Shown piece by piece: positions 18,501-27,446 of a DNA stretch of 54,660 bases. Position 1 is the stretch's first letter. Every line of letters starts with the position of its first letter. The DNA lies in assembly GCA_030529505.1 (NCBI GenBank), contig JAUMWT010000011.1:1-54660 (forward strand), written 5' to 3'. The notes beneath the pieces were generated by a model. It saw only the letters and a program-made list of their open reading frames with translations. It did not search any database and was not told where the DNA came from. Position numbers and translations under genes: made by a program. Source of the DNA: Allobrachymonas sp. (GTDB lineage Bacteria > Pseudomonadota > Gammaproteobacteria > Burkholderiales > Burkholderiaceae_C).

Positions 18501-18830
18501 ATGACTCACGTAGTAACCGAAGCCTGTATCCGTTGCAAATACACCGATTGCGTGGACGTTTGCCCGGTGGACTGTTTCCGTGAGGGGCCCAATTTCCTGG
18601 CGATTGACCCGGACGAATGCATCGACTGCGCCGTGTGCGTGCCCGAATGCCCGGTCGGCGCCATCTACGCCGAAGAAGATGTGCCTGCCGATCAGCAGCA
18701 CATGATTGCCCTGAACGGAGAGCTTTCCAAACTGCCCACCTGGAAGACCATCACCCGCCGCAAGCCCTCTCTGCCCGACGCCGAGGAATGGAAAGACAAA
18801 ACCGGCAAGCTGGGTGAGTTGATCCGCTGA
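18501..18830 (+). CDS. fdxA: 7Fe-8S ferredoxin (FdxA family)
   Basis: Ferredoxin of 109 residues of the Azotobacter FdI type, with one 3Fe-4S and one 4Fe-4S cluster. By comparison with that family, Cys9, Cys17 and Cys50 would bind the 3Fe cluster and Cys21, Cys40, Cys43 and Cys46 the 4Fe cluster; motifs are [18 protein letters not shown] and [17 protein letters not shown]. The C-terminal 50 residues ([20 protein letters not shown]) are typical of this class. A ferredoxin-NADP reductase gene follows after a strong terminator, so the two are likely redox partners but separately transcribed. Confidence 0.95.
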   Translation: MTHVVTEACIRCKYTDCVDVCPVDCFREGPNFLAIDPDECIDCAVCVPECPVGAIYAEEDVPADQQHMIALNGELSKLPTWKTITRRKPSLPDAEEWKDKTGKLGELIR

Positions 18831-18947
18831 TGGCATGCCTTGACCAGATCCGTTGATCTTTGGCTGCACGACTGCTGGATGGATGGCAATCCCCACACCC
18901 CCACGCTGATTGCATGCCAAGCTCCCACAGCCATCCAACCTTCTGTC

Positions 18948-18983
18948 CCCTGCGCTTCAGCCACTGAAGGCAGGGCTTTTTTC
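18948..18983 (+). terminator. Intrinsic terminator of fdxA
   Basis: CCCTGC-G-CTTCAG pairs with CTGAAGGCAGGG around a CCA loop (12 bp with one bulge), followed by CTTTTTTCTTT. It is about 120 bases past the stop codon. Confidence 0.85.
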
Positions 18984-19077
18984 TTTCATTGCACTCCTTG
19001 ACCGTTTCTTCTTTCACTGTTTCAACCCGTCGCGGCTCACGCCGCGTTGATTGTTTCTCTTCCTTGTTATTCGGCTT

Positions 19078-20151
19078 ATGACTACCTCACGCGACTTCAC
19101 CCAAGCCATTGAAACCGATGCCGTCATCGTCGGCGCAGGCCCCGTCGGTTTGTTCCAGATTTTTGAACTGGGCCTGCTCGAAGTCAAAGCCCACATCATC
19201 GACTCGCTGCCCTACCCCGGCGGCCAGCCCATCGAGCTGTTCCCCGACAAGCCGATTTACGACATTCCCGCCATCCCTGTCTGCACTGGCAAGGAGCTGA
19301 CCGATGCCCTGCTCAAGCAGACCGAGCCGTTTGGCGCCACCTACCACCTCGGGCAAGAAGTCACCGTGGTTGAGCAGCAGCCTGATGGCCGCTTCTATGT
19401 GGAAACCAGCAAGGGCACGCAGTTTCTGAGCAAAACCATCTTCATCGCTGCGGGCGTGGGCGCTTTCCAGCCGCGTACGCTCAAGGTCGATGGCTTGGAG
19501 CAATTCGAAGGCTCGCAACTCTTTTACCGCGTGAAAAACCCGGCCGACTTTGCCGGCAAAAACCTGGTGATTGTGGGCGGCGGCGATTCGGCGCTGGACT
19601 GGACACTCAATTTCACCGCCGAAGGGCCCAACAAGGCCGAAAGCGTCATCCTCGTGCACCGCCGCGACGGCTTCAGGGCCGCGCCTACGAGCGTGGCCAA
19701 AATGAAGCAGCTGTGCGACGACTACGAAATGCAATTCATGGTCGGCCAAATCACCGGTTACGAAAGCCGCGATGGCAAGCTGGCCGCCGTGAAAGTCACC
19801 GGGGCTGATGGCGTGACGCGCCAAGTGCCGCTGGACGTGCTGCTGGTGTTCTTTGGCCTATCGCCCAAGCTCGGCCCCATTGCCAATTGGGGGCTGGAGA
19901 TCGAACGCAAGCAATTGGTGGTGGACACCGAAAAATTCTCCACCAGCGTGCCAGGCATTTTTGCCGTGGGCGACATCAACACCTACCCCGGCAAGAAAAA
20001 GCTCATCCTCTCGGGCTTTCACGAATGCGCCTTGGCCGCCTTTGCCGCCATGGACATCATCACCCCCGAGAAGAAAGTGTTTTTGCAATACACCACCACC
20101 AGCCCCAAACTGCACAAGGTGCTGGGCGTGGAATCGCCCAATTTCGATTGA
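19078..20151 (+). CDS. Ferredoxin--NADP(+) reductase (thioredoxin-reductase-like type)
   Basis: Flavoprotein of 357 residues of the TrxR-like ferredoxin-NADP reductase family. It should transfer electrons between NADPH and a ferredoxin, plausibly the product of the preceding fdxA. The FAD-binding [14 protein letters not shown] lies near residue 19, followed by [19 protein letters not shown], the NADPH-binding [12 protein letters not shown] near residue 164, and the second FAD motif [18 protein letters not shown] near 300. It lacks a CxxC redox motif, which separates it from true thioredoxin reductase. The ATG at 19078 (MTTSRDFTQ) is preferred over an upstream in-frame ATG at 19051. Confidence 0.92.
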   Translation: MTTSRDFTQAIETDAVIVGAGPVGLFQIFELGLLEVKAHIIDSLPYPGGQPIELFPDKPIYDIPAIPVCTGKELTDALLKQTEPFGATYHLGQEVTVVEQQPDGRFYVETSKGTQFLSKTIFIAAGVGAFQPRTLKVDGLEQFEGSQLFYRVKNPADFAGKNLVIVGGGDSALDWTLNFTAEGPNKAESVILVHRRDGFRAAPTSVAKMKQLCDDYEMQFMVGQITGYESRDGKLAAVKVTGADGVTRQVPLDVLLVFFGLSPKLGPIANWGLEIERKQLVVDTEKFSTSVPGIFAVGDINTYPGKKKLILSGFHECALAAFAAMDIITPEKKVFLQYTTTSPKLHKVLGVESPNFD

Positions 20152-20274
20152 GCTTTCGACTGAACCAAGACGCAGCCCGCCGCGTGGCGCGGCTTGAATC
20201 GGTTCGATGGGTTTGAAGGCCCAGCCTTCCCGAACCGTGCAAGTCCGCTTCAGCGCAACTCACACACTGCACAC

Positions 20275-20322
20275 AAGCTGCATGCAACACCATTTGCATG
20301 CAGCTTTTTCTTTTTTGTTCAA
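20275..20322 (+). terminator. Strong intrinsic terminator of the ferredoxin-NADP reductase gene
   Basis: AAGCTGCATGCAA pairs perfectly with TTGCATGCAGCTT (13 bp) around CACCAT, followed by TTTTCTTTTTTG. It ends the fdxA/FNR region on the plus strand. Confidence 0.92.
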
Positions 20323-20500
20323 CGACCTGATTCGCTTATCGCCCCGCTGCTTCATGCTGCACAGGGCTTTAACGCCCACAGCACATGGCTGGCCAAGCGA
20401 ATGCCGCCAACATGAGCAAAAGCTGCACTCCTCCAGCGCACACGATTGCTCCGTCACGCATCACATTCAAACACGCACTTGATGCCAGGCTGCACGCCAG
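20323..20500. other. Short intergenic region
   Basis: The remainder of the 350-base gap between the FNR and acpS stop codons. No gene and no clear acpS terminator were recognised. Confidence 0.4.
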
Positions 20501-20899
20501 TCATTCAGGCAACTGCTCCACCACGCAAAAGCTCGCAGCGTATTCCGACTCGTCACTCAAGGTGATGTGCGCCTGCAAGCGGCGCTGCGCAAACCATTGC
20601 GCCAAGTCATGATGCAACACGATATGCGGCTGCCCGCTGGCGCGGTTGAGGATTTCGCAATGCCGCCACGTCATCGGCAGGTGAATGCCCAGGCCGATGG
20701 CTTTGCTTAACGCCTCTTTGGCCGAGAAGCGCGTGGCCAGATAGCGCACGGCCCGATCCGGCCAGCGCGCTTGCCGCTCGCGGTAAATGGCCAACTCCGC
20801 GTCACCCAGCACCGTTTCTGCAAAACGCTCGCCGCGCCGATCCAGCGCCGCGCGAATGCGGCGAATATCGCAAATATCGGTGCCGATGCCGTAGATCAT
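20501..20899 (-). CDS. acpS: Holo-[acyl-carrier-protein] synthase
   Basis: AcpS, 132 residues, transfers 4'-phosphopantetheine from CoA to apo-ACP. The N-terminal [12 protein letters not shown] carries the Mg-binding Asp8, and [13 protein letters not shown] carries the conserved Glu in the CoA/Mg site; the C-terminal [16 protein letters not shown] is also characteristic. It lies 22 bases after the pdxJ stop on the same strand, and recO-pdxJ-acpS is a conserved proteobacterial order. Confidence 0.95.
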   Translation of the reverse strand: MIYGIGTDICDIRRIRAALDRRGERFAETVLGDAELAIYRERQARWPDRAVRYLATRFSAKEALSKAIGLGIHLPMTWRHCEILNRASGQPHIVLHHDLAQWFAQRRLQAHITLSDESEYAASFCVVEQLPE

Positions 20900-20921
20900 G
20901 CTGTGCTTGCCTGGCTGTGTT

Positions 20922-21767
20922 TCAAGCCGCCTGCGTTTCGGCGCTTGCAGCGCCCGCCATGCACGTCAAATAGTTGCGCACGGTGGCGGCGTAACCCGCC
21001 TCCAGCGCATCGGCCATGAAGGCGTGGCCGATGGACACTTCGGCCACGCCCGGCACGGCTTGCAAAAAGGCCGGCAGATTGTCCTGGTTCAAATCGTGCC
21101 CGGCGTTGACTTGCAAGCCCGCAGCCTGCGCGGCTTGGGCTGCAGTGGCATAGCGGGCCAGCTCCATTCGGATGCGGGCGGCATCGCCACTGGCCCAGGC
21201 AGCGGCATAGGGTTCGGTGTAGAGCTCCACGCGGTCAGCGCCCAGTTCGCGCGCCAAGGGCATTTGCTCGGGCAGCGGATCCATGAACAGGCTCACGCGC
21301 ACGCCCAGCGCATGGCATTCATCGATCAAGGGTTGCAGGCGCTGGCAAGTCGCAGCGTCGGCCAAGTCAAAGCCGTGGTCGCTGGTGAATTGGTCTTCGC
21401 TATCGGGCACGAAGGTGGCTTGCTGCGGCGGCATGTGGCGGGCAGCCAGCTCGCGCACAAAGCCCATCAGGTTTTGCAAGGGGTTGCCTTCGATGTTGTA
21501 TTCGCGCCCGGGCCAGCCTTGCATCAGGGCGGCCAGTTCGTACACGTCGTGCGCGCGGATATGGCGCTCGTCTGGCCGAGGGTGCACGGTGATGCCATCG
21601 GCCCCGGCCTGCAAGCAGAGCGTGGCTGCGCGCGTGACGCTGGGGATGCCGATGTGGCGCGTATTGCGCACCAAGGCCACCTTGTTGACGTTGACCGACA
21701 AATGCGTACGCAAAAGGGTGCGCGAAGCATCAGAGAGATGGGACGAATCAGATGGTATGGGCTGCAT
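20922..21767 (-). CDS. pdxJ: Pyridoxine 5'-phosphate synthase
   Basis: PdxJ, 281 residues, condenses 1-deoxyxylulose-5-phosphate with 3-amino-2-oxopropyl phosphate to pyridoxine 5'-phosphate. Typical stretches are [16 protein letters not shown] near the N-terminus, [45 protein letters not shown], and [12 protein letters not shown] and [11 protein letters not shown] near the C-terminus. The N-terminus is about 20 residues longer than in E. coli; a later start is possible but no Met is available nearby. It precedes acpS on the same strand. Confidence 0.96.
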   Translation of the reverse strand: MQPIPSDSSHLSDASRTLLRTHLSVNVNKVALVRNTRHIGIPSVTRAATLCLQAGADGITVHPRPDERHIRAHDVYELAALMQGWPGREYNIEGNPLQNLMGFVRELAARHMPPQQATFVPDSEDQFTSDHGFDLADAATCQRLQPLIDECHALGVRVSLFMDPLPEQMPLARELGADRVELYTEPYAAAWASGDAARIRMELARYATAAQAAQAAGLQVNAGHDLNQDNLPAFLQAVPGVAEVSIGHAFMADALEAGYAATVRNYLTCMAGAASAETQAA

Positions 21768-22088
21768 GGCAAACCCCCTTTCAGTTCAGATCAAAAGCGC
21801 ATGTTCCAGACATGCCTCGGGGAGATGGGGACTACTGCTGCATGCTGCATCACGCCGCCTTGCAAACTGGCAGCAGATGCATAGGCCTTGCAAAAAGCTG
21901 GGCGGAGTACACGCACGCCATCCAATCAAGCGCCCGAAGCTGCATGCAACCGCCTCCAAGCAACTTGAGTTAAAAACAAGCGATCCTGGCCACAACGCGC
22001 ACGCAGCGCGCTTGAACAAAGGCGGCATCGTTGGCGCCAAGATCGGCGCTGCGCCTTTGCGCACCAAGCAGCAAGCAGCTGCAGAGGT
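21768..22088. other. Intergenic region between recO and pdxJ
   Basis: About 320 bases between two same-strand genes that are usually adjacent. No gene, repeat or clear terminator could be supported here. Confidence 0.45.
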
Positions 22089-22868
22089 TCACAGATTGTG
22101 CAAATCCACCAGCAGTTGCCGCGTGCGCAGGCGCGCGACGCCGCAATGGTAATACAGCAGTTCGCGCAACTGGGGCTTGAGGGCCAGCACCACCTCGCGC
22201 TGCGCCAGGCACATCGACAGCAGCGCGCGCAAGGGCGCGGCATCGTCCATGGCGGCTTGCAGCGCCAGCCAGTGCTGGCCGCTCAGCGTGCGCGCTGGCG
22301 GGGCATGGGCGGGCTCAGATGCCAAGGCAACGGCCAGCAGGCCGCTTTCAGGCGTGAGCGCATAGGCCGCATCGGCTTGCAGGGGCTGGTAGCTCAAGGT
22401 CTGCACATCCAGCGCGGGCAGCAGGCCCGCCTCGCGCAGCAGCACCAGTTCAAAGGCGCGCAGCACGGCTTGCAGGTTTTCACCCTGCCCGGCGTGCGTA
22501 GCCAGCCAGGCCACGGTGGCGGCATAGGCATCGAACAGGGCCGGGTGCGGATCATCGCGCGCGAGCAAGCGAATCATCAGTTCGTTGATGTAGTAACCCG
22601 CCAGCAAGGCATCGCCCGACGGCATGACGTGCCCACCCATCCACTCTGCGCTTTTGAGGGTACGAATTTCCGCATCGCCCGCATAGCTCAGGTGCAGGGG
22701 CTGCAAGGGCAACAACACGGGCCGAAAACCCGAGCTGGGCCGCTTGGCCCCTTTGGCAACCAACGCCGTGCGGCCATGATGGCGCGTGAGCACTTCCAGA
22801 ATCAGGCTGCTCTCGCTCCAGTCGTAGCTGTGCAGCACATAGGCTGGCTCGTGGGTGATGCGCTTCAT
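22089..22868 (-). CDS. recO: DNA repair protein RecO
   Basis: RecO, 259 residues, anneals single strands and works with RecR to load RecA in gap repair. The N-terminal OB-fold begins [20 protein letters not shown], followed by [15 protein letters not shown], typical of the family, then LKSAEWMG and [13 protein letters not shown] at the start of the helical C-domain. No zinc-finger cysteine quartet is visible, as in other proteobacterial RecO. In many relatives rnc-era lies directly upstream; here the upstream neighbour is a small 4-TM protein gene instead. Confidence 0.92.
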   Translation of the reverse strand: MKRITHEPAYVLHSYDWSESSLILEVLTRHHGRTALVAKGAKRPSSGFRPVLLPLQPLHLSYAGDAEIRTLKSAEWMGGHVMPSGDALLAGYYINELMIRLLARDDPHPALFDAYAATVAWLATHAGQGENLQAVLRAFELVLLREAGLLPALDVQTLSYQPLQADAAYALTPESGLLAVALASEPAHAPPARTLSGQHWLALQAAMDDAAPLRALLSMCLAQREVVLALKPQLRELLYYHCGVARLRTRQLLVDLHNL

Positions 22869-22882
22869 GTGTTGGCAAGTCG

Positions 22883-22914
22883 AAAAAATACGGGGCCCGC
22901 AATGGCAGGCCCCG
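22883..22914 (-). terminator. Intrinsic terminator between the 4-TM gene and recO
   Basis: On the minus strand CGGGGCC pairs with GGCCCCG around a 10-base loop and is followed by TATTTTTTCG. It separates the upstream 4-TM gene from recO, so recO needs its own promoter or read-through. Confidence 0.8.
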
Positions 22915-22940
22915 CATGCTACACAAAGTACTGCGCCTTA

Positions 22941-23291
22941 TCAGCGAAAAACTTGCTGCATGGCCGAATCGATCAGCATGCTCAAGAAGGAATAGATGAT
23001 GGCCCCAGCCAAGGCCCACCAAAAGCTGTTGACCACGAAGCCCGACAGGATACTGCCCGCCAGCCGGAACATCCAGGCGTTGATGACCAGCAAAAACAAT
23101 CCCAGCGTAATGACCGTTACGGGCAGAGTCAGCACGATCAGCACCGGCCGCACCAGGCTGTTGAGCAAAGCGATGATGGCCGCAGCCAGCAAGGCCGAGC
23201 CAAAACTCTTGACCGCAATGCCCGGCAGCAAATACGCCAGAAACATCAAGGCTACAGCCGACAAACTCCACTTGACCACTATTTGCATCAT
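22941..23291 (-). CDS. Small four-TM membrane protein (YvlD / 'phage holin family' type)
   Basis: Protein of 116 residues with four predicted membrane segments: LSAVALMFLAYLLPGIAV, ALLAAAIIALLNSLV, PVTVITLGLFLLVINAWM and a last one in WWALAGAIIYSFLSML. The motif LLNSLVRPVLIVLTLPVTV plus TLGLFLLVINAWMF is typical of the PF04020 family, often labelled phage holin family or YvlD, whose function is not settled. The start at 23291 or the adjacent ATG at 23288 has AAAGGAG about 11 bases upstream. It is a chromosomal housekeeping-type gene here, with no phage context. Confidence 0.85.
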   Translation of the reverse strand: MMQIVVKWSLSAVALMFLAYLLPGIAVKSFGSALLAAAIIALLNSLVRPVLIVLTLPVTVITLGLFLLVINAWMFRLAGSILSGFVVNSFWWALAGAIIYSFLSMLIDSAMQQVFR

Positions 23292-23706
23292 GGCAATGTC
23301 TACTCCTTTTTGATATTCATGCGCCCCAGTCGAACGAATTGTTGAGCGGGACGTGCAGCCAGCAATCGCTGCAGGGCCGTTTGGGGGCAGCCCACACGGC
23401 CGCGCATCCCAGCCACCAGGCCAAACGCAGCGCAGATGATGGCAAGGGGCCAACTGCACCGCATCAGTGTGCGCCACAAACATGCGCTGTGCAGGCGAAG
23501 CCGCCGTGCCGCTTTTCTGCCTGGCAATTTACCCCCTACACCCCGTTGAATCGGCCCAATCCACGGCTTCAACCTTCCGTCAATTAGGCCGCGTTTTGCA
23601 AAATTCAATATGACAGGCCAACATCTTCGGCCTCTTTCTGGATGCCTTTTGCCTGCTCCCGGCTCCCGGCTTGGATCCACCCCTTGCAGAGCCAGCCCCT
23701 TCTACA
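23292..23706. other. Intergenic region between divergent genes
   Basis: About 415 bases between the 4-TM gene (minus) and ubiA (plus), where promoters for both are expected. TACAAT at 23703-23708 overlaps the ubiA start region and looks like a -10 box without an obvious -35. No gene was found. Confidence 0.4.
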
Positions 23707-24648
23707 ATGCCCGCCATGTCTGCTGCCCGCACACCGCCTCATCGGCCGCCCTGCTCATCCTTCTTGCCCCGCCTGCGCCTGTATCTGGACTTGATCCGTT
23801 GGGACCGGCCCGCCGGTTGGCTCTTGCTGCTGTGGCCCACGCTGGCAGCGCTGTGGCTGGCGGCAGGCGGCTTTCCGGGCTGGCATTTGCTGGCCGTGTT
23901 CACGCTGGGCACCATCCTCATGCGCAGCGCGGGCTGCTGTATTAACGATGTGGCCGACCGCGAGTTTGACCGCCACGTCAAACGCACAGCCAAGCGCCCT
24001 GTGACCAGCGGCCGCATCAGCGTGAAAGAGGCACTGGCCGTAGGCGCAGCCTTGGCTTTTGTTGCATTCTTGCTGGTGCTCAGCACCAACCGGATCACCG
24101 TGCTGTATGCAGTTCCGGCCCTGCTCATCAGCGTGGCCTACCCCTACGCCAAGCGATTTGTTTCCATTCCGCAAGCGGTACTCGGCTTGGCTTTCAGCTG
24201 GGGCATACCGATGGCCTACGCCGCCGTGCAAGCGCGCGTGCCCGCCCAGGCGCTGTGGCTGCTGCTGGGCAATCTGTTCTGGGTGCTGGCGTACGACACC
24301 GAGTACGCCATGGTCGATCGCGACGATGATTTGAGAATCGGCATCAAAACCTCGGCCATTGCCTTTGGCCGCTGGGACGTGGCCGCCGTGGCCATCTGCT
24401 ACGCGCTGTACGTGGGCATTTGGTGGGGCCTGCTTTGGCTGGCTGCGCCCCCCAGCCCCTGGGGGCGCGCTGCCTGGACGGCAGGACTGCTGGCCGTGCT
24501 GGCGCAAGTAGCCTGGCACCTGTGGCTGATTCACAAGCGCGAACGCGCAGCCTGCTTCACCGCCTTCAAGCACAACCACTGGATCGGCTTGGCCGCCCTG
24601 CTCACAACGATCGCGATCACGATTGCACGGCATGCGCCTGCCAACTGA
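23707..24648 (+). CDS. ubiA: 4-hydroxybenzoate octaprenyltransferase
   Basis: UbiA, 313 residues, an inner-membrane prenyltransferase that attaches the polyprenyl chain to 4-hydroxybenzoate in ubiquinone synthesis. Both Asp-rich diphosphate-binding motifs are present: [19 protein letters not shown] near residue 89 and [20 protein letters not shown] near residue 199. About eight membrane segments can be traced. The start is either ATG 23707 or ATG 23716, three codons apart. The Asp motifs, length and [15 protein letters not shown] stretch fit UbiA better than related MenA or heme O synthases. Confidence 0.94.
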   Translation: MPAMSAARTPPHRPPCSSFLPRLRLYLDLIRWDRPAGWLLLLWPTLAALWLAAGGFPGWHLLAVFTLGTILMRSAGCCINDVADREFDRHVKRTAKRPVTSGRISVKEALAVGAALAFVAFLLVLSTNRITVLYAVPALLISVAYPYAKRFVSIPQAVLGLAFSWGIPMAYAAVQARVPAQALWLLLGNLFWVLAYDTEYAMVDRDDDLRIGIKTSAIAFGRWDVAAVAICYALYVGIWWGLLWLAAPPSPWGRAAWTAGLLAVLAQVAWHLWLIHKRERAACFTAFKHNHWIGLAALLTTIAITIARHAPAN

Positions 24649-24801
24649 ACAAGGCGTGCTGTTTGAGCAGCTATCCAGCGCAGGCAAAAGCTGCGGAGCG
24701 AATGGGCGCAGGGCGGATTCAAGCTGGCCCAAGGCCCTGGCTTCTTCATCACCCCACTTGTTTGCACAGCAACAGGGGCAGCAGGCTCGCTCATCCTGCC
24801 C

Positions 24802-25545
24802 CTATTGCACACCCAATCGCAAATGTTTTTTCGCACGCAACATCATGCTGGCAAAGGGGGTGCCTGCGTGCATGGGGTAGACCTCGCAAACAAAGCCAAT
24901 GCCTTCAAGCAGCGCCCGCCACTGCACCACGGTGCGGCAGTACATGGCTACCGATGCGTGCCCGCGCACTTTGAAAACCAGCGCATCCACCCAATTGCTG
25001 AAGCGAAACGGCAAGCCGCCTGCCTTGTCGCCCACGCGCAGCAGCAGCGTGCCACCATCGACCAGGCAAGCGTACACGCGCGACAGCACTTGCTCTTGCG
25101 CAGCGTAGGGAATGTAGTGCAGCACGTCCAGAATCGTGACGATGTCACTTTCGGCAAATTCCGTGCGGGCAATGTCGGCTTGCTCGACCCGTGCACGATC
25201 GGGGTAGGCCGCCAAGGCAGCGCGGGCGCGTTCCACATCACGCGGCATCAGTTCCAGCCCATGCACACGGCAGCCCACTGGGGGCGGCTGCCACTGCACC
25301 GGCCACGCGCCTGCGGCGGCCACTTCGTCCACGGCCAGCAGCAAGCTCGCCAGCAGACCTTGGCCGCAGCCCAAGTCCAACACGCGCGCGTCGGCTGGTA
25401 TCCAGCCATTGGCGAGGATGCCCGCAAACATCGGATCCATGCTCAATTTGCCACGCGCAAAATGCCAGGCAAAGCGCCCCGCCGCCCGATAGGGTTGGGT
25501 GGCTGCAGCGAGCAAGGGCGCGGGCAAGGTGGGACGTGACGACAT
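24802..25545 (-). CDS. Class I SAM-dependent methyltransferase, substrate unknown
   Basis: Protein of 247 residues with a Rossmann-type methyltransferase core: motif I VLDLGCGQGLLASLLL near residue 55, an acidic end of strand 2 in VHGLELMPRDVERAR, and ILDVLHYIP followed by LVDGGTLLLRVGD after strand 4. The N-terminal 40 residues (AAGRFAWHFARGKLSMDPMF) are not part of the core and may bind the substrate. The specific reaction cannot be told from the sequence. It converges with ubiA, so a role in quinone methylation is tempting, but it does not resemble UbiE or UbiG in its motifs. Confidence 0.8.
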   Translation of the reverse strand: MSSRPTLPAPLLAAATQPYRAAGRFAWHFARGKLSMDPMFAGILANGWIPADARVLDLGCGQGLLASLLLAVDEVAAAGAWPVQWQPPPVGCRVHGLELMPRDVERARAALAAYPDRARVEQADIARTEFAESDIVTILDVLHYIPYAAQEQVLSRVYACLVDGGTLLLRVGDKAGGLPFRFSNWVDALVFKVRGHASVAMYCRTVVQWRALLEGIGFVCEVYPMHAGTPFASMMLRAKKHLRLGVQ

Positions 25546-25916
25546 AAGCGATACAAACTAGAAACGAGCTGGAAAGAGCAAATGCAAAAAAAGCGCCCGC
25601 TGTGGCAGGCGCAATTTCTGGGATGATAGCGGCATCTTTTTCGGGGCCCGTACGGCCCTTACGCCTAGGTCAGTTATTTATGAGCTTGGCACGCGGTGAT
25701 CCAATAGAGATTGAAATAGAGGGCAAGGTTCGTCTCCCATCCACAGGGCGTCAGCTGCTTGAATAGCCGCTGCCCGATCGCCTGCGAACACCCAGCACGG
25801 CCTGCAATGCACTCGTCAACTTTTGGCCGCTGCATGTACTGATCGAGCCATCATCCCTCTATCATCGCACCCCTTACCGCCCCTATTTCATGTTCTTGTG
25901 CCATTCGAGTTTTGCC
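25546..25916. other. Intergenic region with possible structured RNA
   Basis: About 370 bases between the methyltransferase gene (minus) and mltB (plus). GATGATAG-GG-AT at 25622-25635 can pair with AT-CC-CTATCATC at 25853-25866, closing a region of about 245 bases, and a minus-strand terminator lies immediately left of it. This could be a non-coding RNA read leftward; no Rfam family was recognised. Confidence 0.3.
25586..25612 (-). terminator. Intrinsic terminator reading leftward, with no known gene upstream
   Basis: On the minus strand GCGCC-T-GC and GC-G-GGCGC pair around CACA, followed by seven T residues. It lies upstream of the methyltransferase start, so it must end a transcript that begins to its right, between 25613 and 25916 or inside mltB. 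Confidence 0.65.
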
Positions 25917-27152
25917 ATGCGTTTTTCCATCCGATCCACCGCCCTGGCCTGCCTGTTTACCTTGGCTGCGGCTTCCGGCCAGGCGCAAGAAGCGCCCCCC
26001 TCCTTAGACCAGGCTGCTTTCGAGTACTGCCTGAGCAGCCTGCGCAGCAGCCCGGCCTTTGCCCACATCAGCCATCACACCTGGCAGCAGCACGTAGCTG
26101 GCCTCACGCCCGACGCCAGCGTATTGCCCTTGCTGAACAAGCAGCCCGAGTTCAGCCTGCCCGCATGGGATTACCTGGCCGTGCTCGTTGACCCGGAGCG
26201 CGTGGCCGACGGGCGCGCCGCCTACCAGCAATGGCTGCCCGTGCTGCGCCAAATCCAGCAACGCTATGGCGTGGAGCCCGCCGTGGTGCTGGGCGTGTGG
26301 GGGGTGGAAAGCAACTTCGGCCGCATCACCGGCGGGCGGCCCCTGCTGCAATCGCTGGGCACACTTTCGTGCTTTGGGCGGCGGCAAACCTACTTCCGCA
26401 CCGAATTTGCCAGCGCCTTGCGCATCGTGCAAGAAGGCAGCATCAGCGCCGACAAGCTCAAGGGATCGTGGGCCGGCGCCTTTGGCCAAACCCAATTCAT
26501 GCCCAGCACCTTTTTGCGCACCGCAGTGGATTTTGACGGCGACGGCCGGCGCGATTTGATCGACAACGTGCCCGATGCACTCGCCTCCACCGCCAACTTT
26601 TTGCGCAAGGCAGGCTATGTGGCGGGCCAACCCTGGGGCTACGAAGTGAAGCTGCCCGCAGGCTTTGACGCCAGCCAGGCCGGCCGCCGCAAACGTCGCA
26701 GCGTGGATGCCTGGGCAGCACAAGGCGTGACCCTGCCCAACGGACAGCCCCTGCCCGGCAGCCCCGCGAGCCTGGGACTGCTGCTGCCCGCAGGCCCGCG
26801 CGGCCCGGCTTTTCTCGTCGGCAAAAACTTCGACACCTTCTACAGCTACAACGCCAGCGAAAACTACGCACTGGCCATTGCCCACCTGTCGAACCTGATC
26901 GTGAGCGGCAGCAAGCATGTCGGCTTTGCCACCCCCTGGCCGACGGACGACCCGGGCCTGTCACGCGCCGAAAACCGCGAACTGCAAACCCTGCTGCTGG
27001 CCCGCGGTCACGACATCGGCCAACCCGACGGCCTGATCGGCGCCAAAACCCGCGCCGCCATCCGCACCGAACAGGCTCGGCTGAACATGCCGGTGAATGG
27101 CCGCGGCGGGCAAAAGTTGCTGCGTGCGCTGCGGGGGCAAAGTGGGCGGTAA
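25917..27152 (+). CDS. mltB: Lytic murein transglycosylase, MltB type (GH103)
   Basis: MltB-family lytic transglycosylase, 411 residues. A signal peptide (about 1-24, MRFSIRSTALACLFTLAAAS) carries it to the periplasm; no lipobox is seen, so it would be soluble. The catalytic Glu is in GVWGVESNFGRITGG (Glu131), and GSWAGAFGQTQFMPSTFL and VDFDGDGRRDLID are typical GH103 motifs. The C-terminal 60 residues (LSRAENRELQTLLLARGHDI) form a PG_binding_1 domain. The ATG at 25917 is chosen because it gives a compact signal peptide; an upstream in-frame ATG at 25890 is less likely. It is the left neighbour of the CRISPR locus. Confidence 0.93.
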   Translation: MRFSIRSTALACLFTLAAASGQAQEAPPSLDQAAFEYCLSSLRSSPAFAHISHHTWQQHVAGLTPDASVLPLLNKQPEFSLPAWDYLAVLVDPERVADGRAAYQQWLPVLRQIQQRYGVEPAVVLGVWGVESNFGRITGGRPLLQSLGTLSCFGRRQTYFRTEFASALRIVQEGSISADKLKGSWAGAFGQTQFMPSTFLRTAVDFDGDGRRDLIDNVPDALASTANFLRKAGYVAGQPWGYEVKLPAGFDASQAGRRKRRSVDAWAAQGVTLPNGQPLPGSPASLGLLLPAGPRGPAFLVGKNFDTFYSYNASENYALAIAHLSNLIVSGSKHVGFATPWPTDDPGLSRAENRELQTLLLARGHDIGQPDGLIGAKTRAAIRTEQARLNMPVNGRGGQKLLRALRGQSGR

Positions 27153-27200
27153 ACGCTCTACTTTCCATTGATGCGTGATGCCTCCTCACCAGCATCACTC

Positions 27201-27311
27201 AAAAAGCGAAAGCCGGGATCCCTTGCAGGTTACCCGGCTTTCCATTTGGTGCATCTAGCTTTAAAGCAATCAGCTTGTTAGCGGCTAGAGCTCATTTCCC
27301 AGTGCTCTGAG
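27201..27311 (-). ncRNA. tracrRNA of the type II-C CRISPR-Cas system
   Basis: The minus strand reads an anti-repeat beginning CAGAGCACTGGGAAATGAG and ending CTCTAGCCGCTAAC, almost identical to the plus-strand CRISPR repeat, so it pairs with crRNA made from the minus strand. Next comes a short nexus-like hairpin AAGC-TGATT-GCTT, then an intrinsic terminator in which GAAAGCCGGG pairs with CCCGGCTTTC followed by GCTTTTTG (27201-27242). The total is about 110 nt. GCACTGnGAAATGAG is shared with the Neisseria-type tracrRNA. Its position upstream of cas9 and opposite to it is common in type II-C loci. The 5' end is estimated from the -10 box at 27319-27324. Confidence 0.9.
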
Positions 27312-27318
27312 TGCGCTC

Positions 27319-27324
27319 ATTGTA
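27319..27324 (-). promoter_or_regulatory. Possible -10 box of the tracrRNA promoter
   Basis: TACAAT on the minus strand, about 8-10 bases upstream of the anti-repeat. No good -35 sits at 17 bases, so the assignment is tentative. Confidence 0.4.
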
Positions 27325-27446
27325 CTCAATTCGTCATGGACTTACTCACTTTTTGCAAAAATTTTCTCATTTCCTCACAACAAGCTATCATGTGAACCAT
27401 TTTGAAATTTTTGCAACAAGATTTAACCAAGGCAAGAGTCAAAAGA

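Noticed and set aside
22941-23291. Prophage holin
   Set aside because: The family label contains 'phage holin', but there are no phage genes nearby and the family is widespread in chromosomes.
25622-25866. Definite identification of the mltB-upstream element as 6S RNA
   Set aside because: Only a short GTTCGC-type resemblance and one closing helix; the central-bubble structure of 6S could not be traced.
27402-27446. Longer Cas9 starting at the upstream ATG
   Set aside because: The extra 15 residues precede a normal MSTVIN-type start, and the distance to RuvC-I from 27447 already matches NmeCas9 (Asp16).
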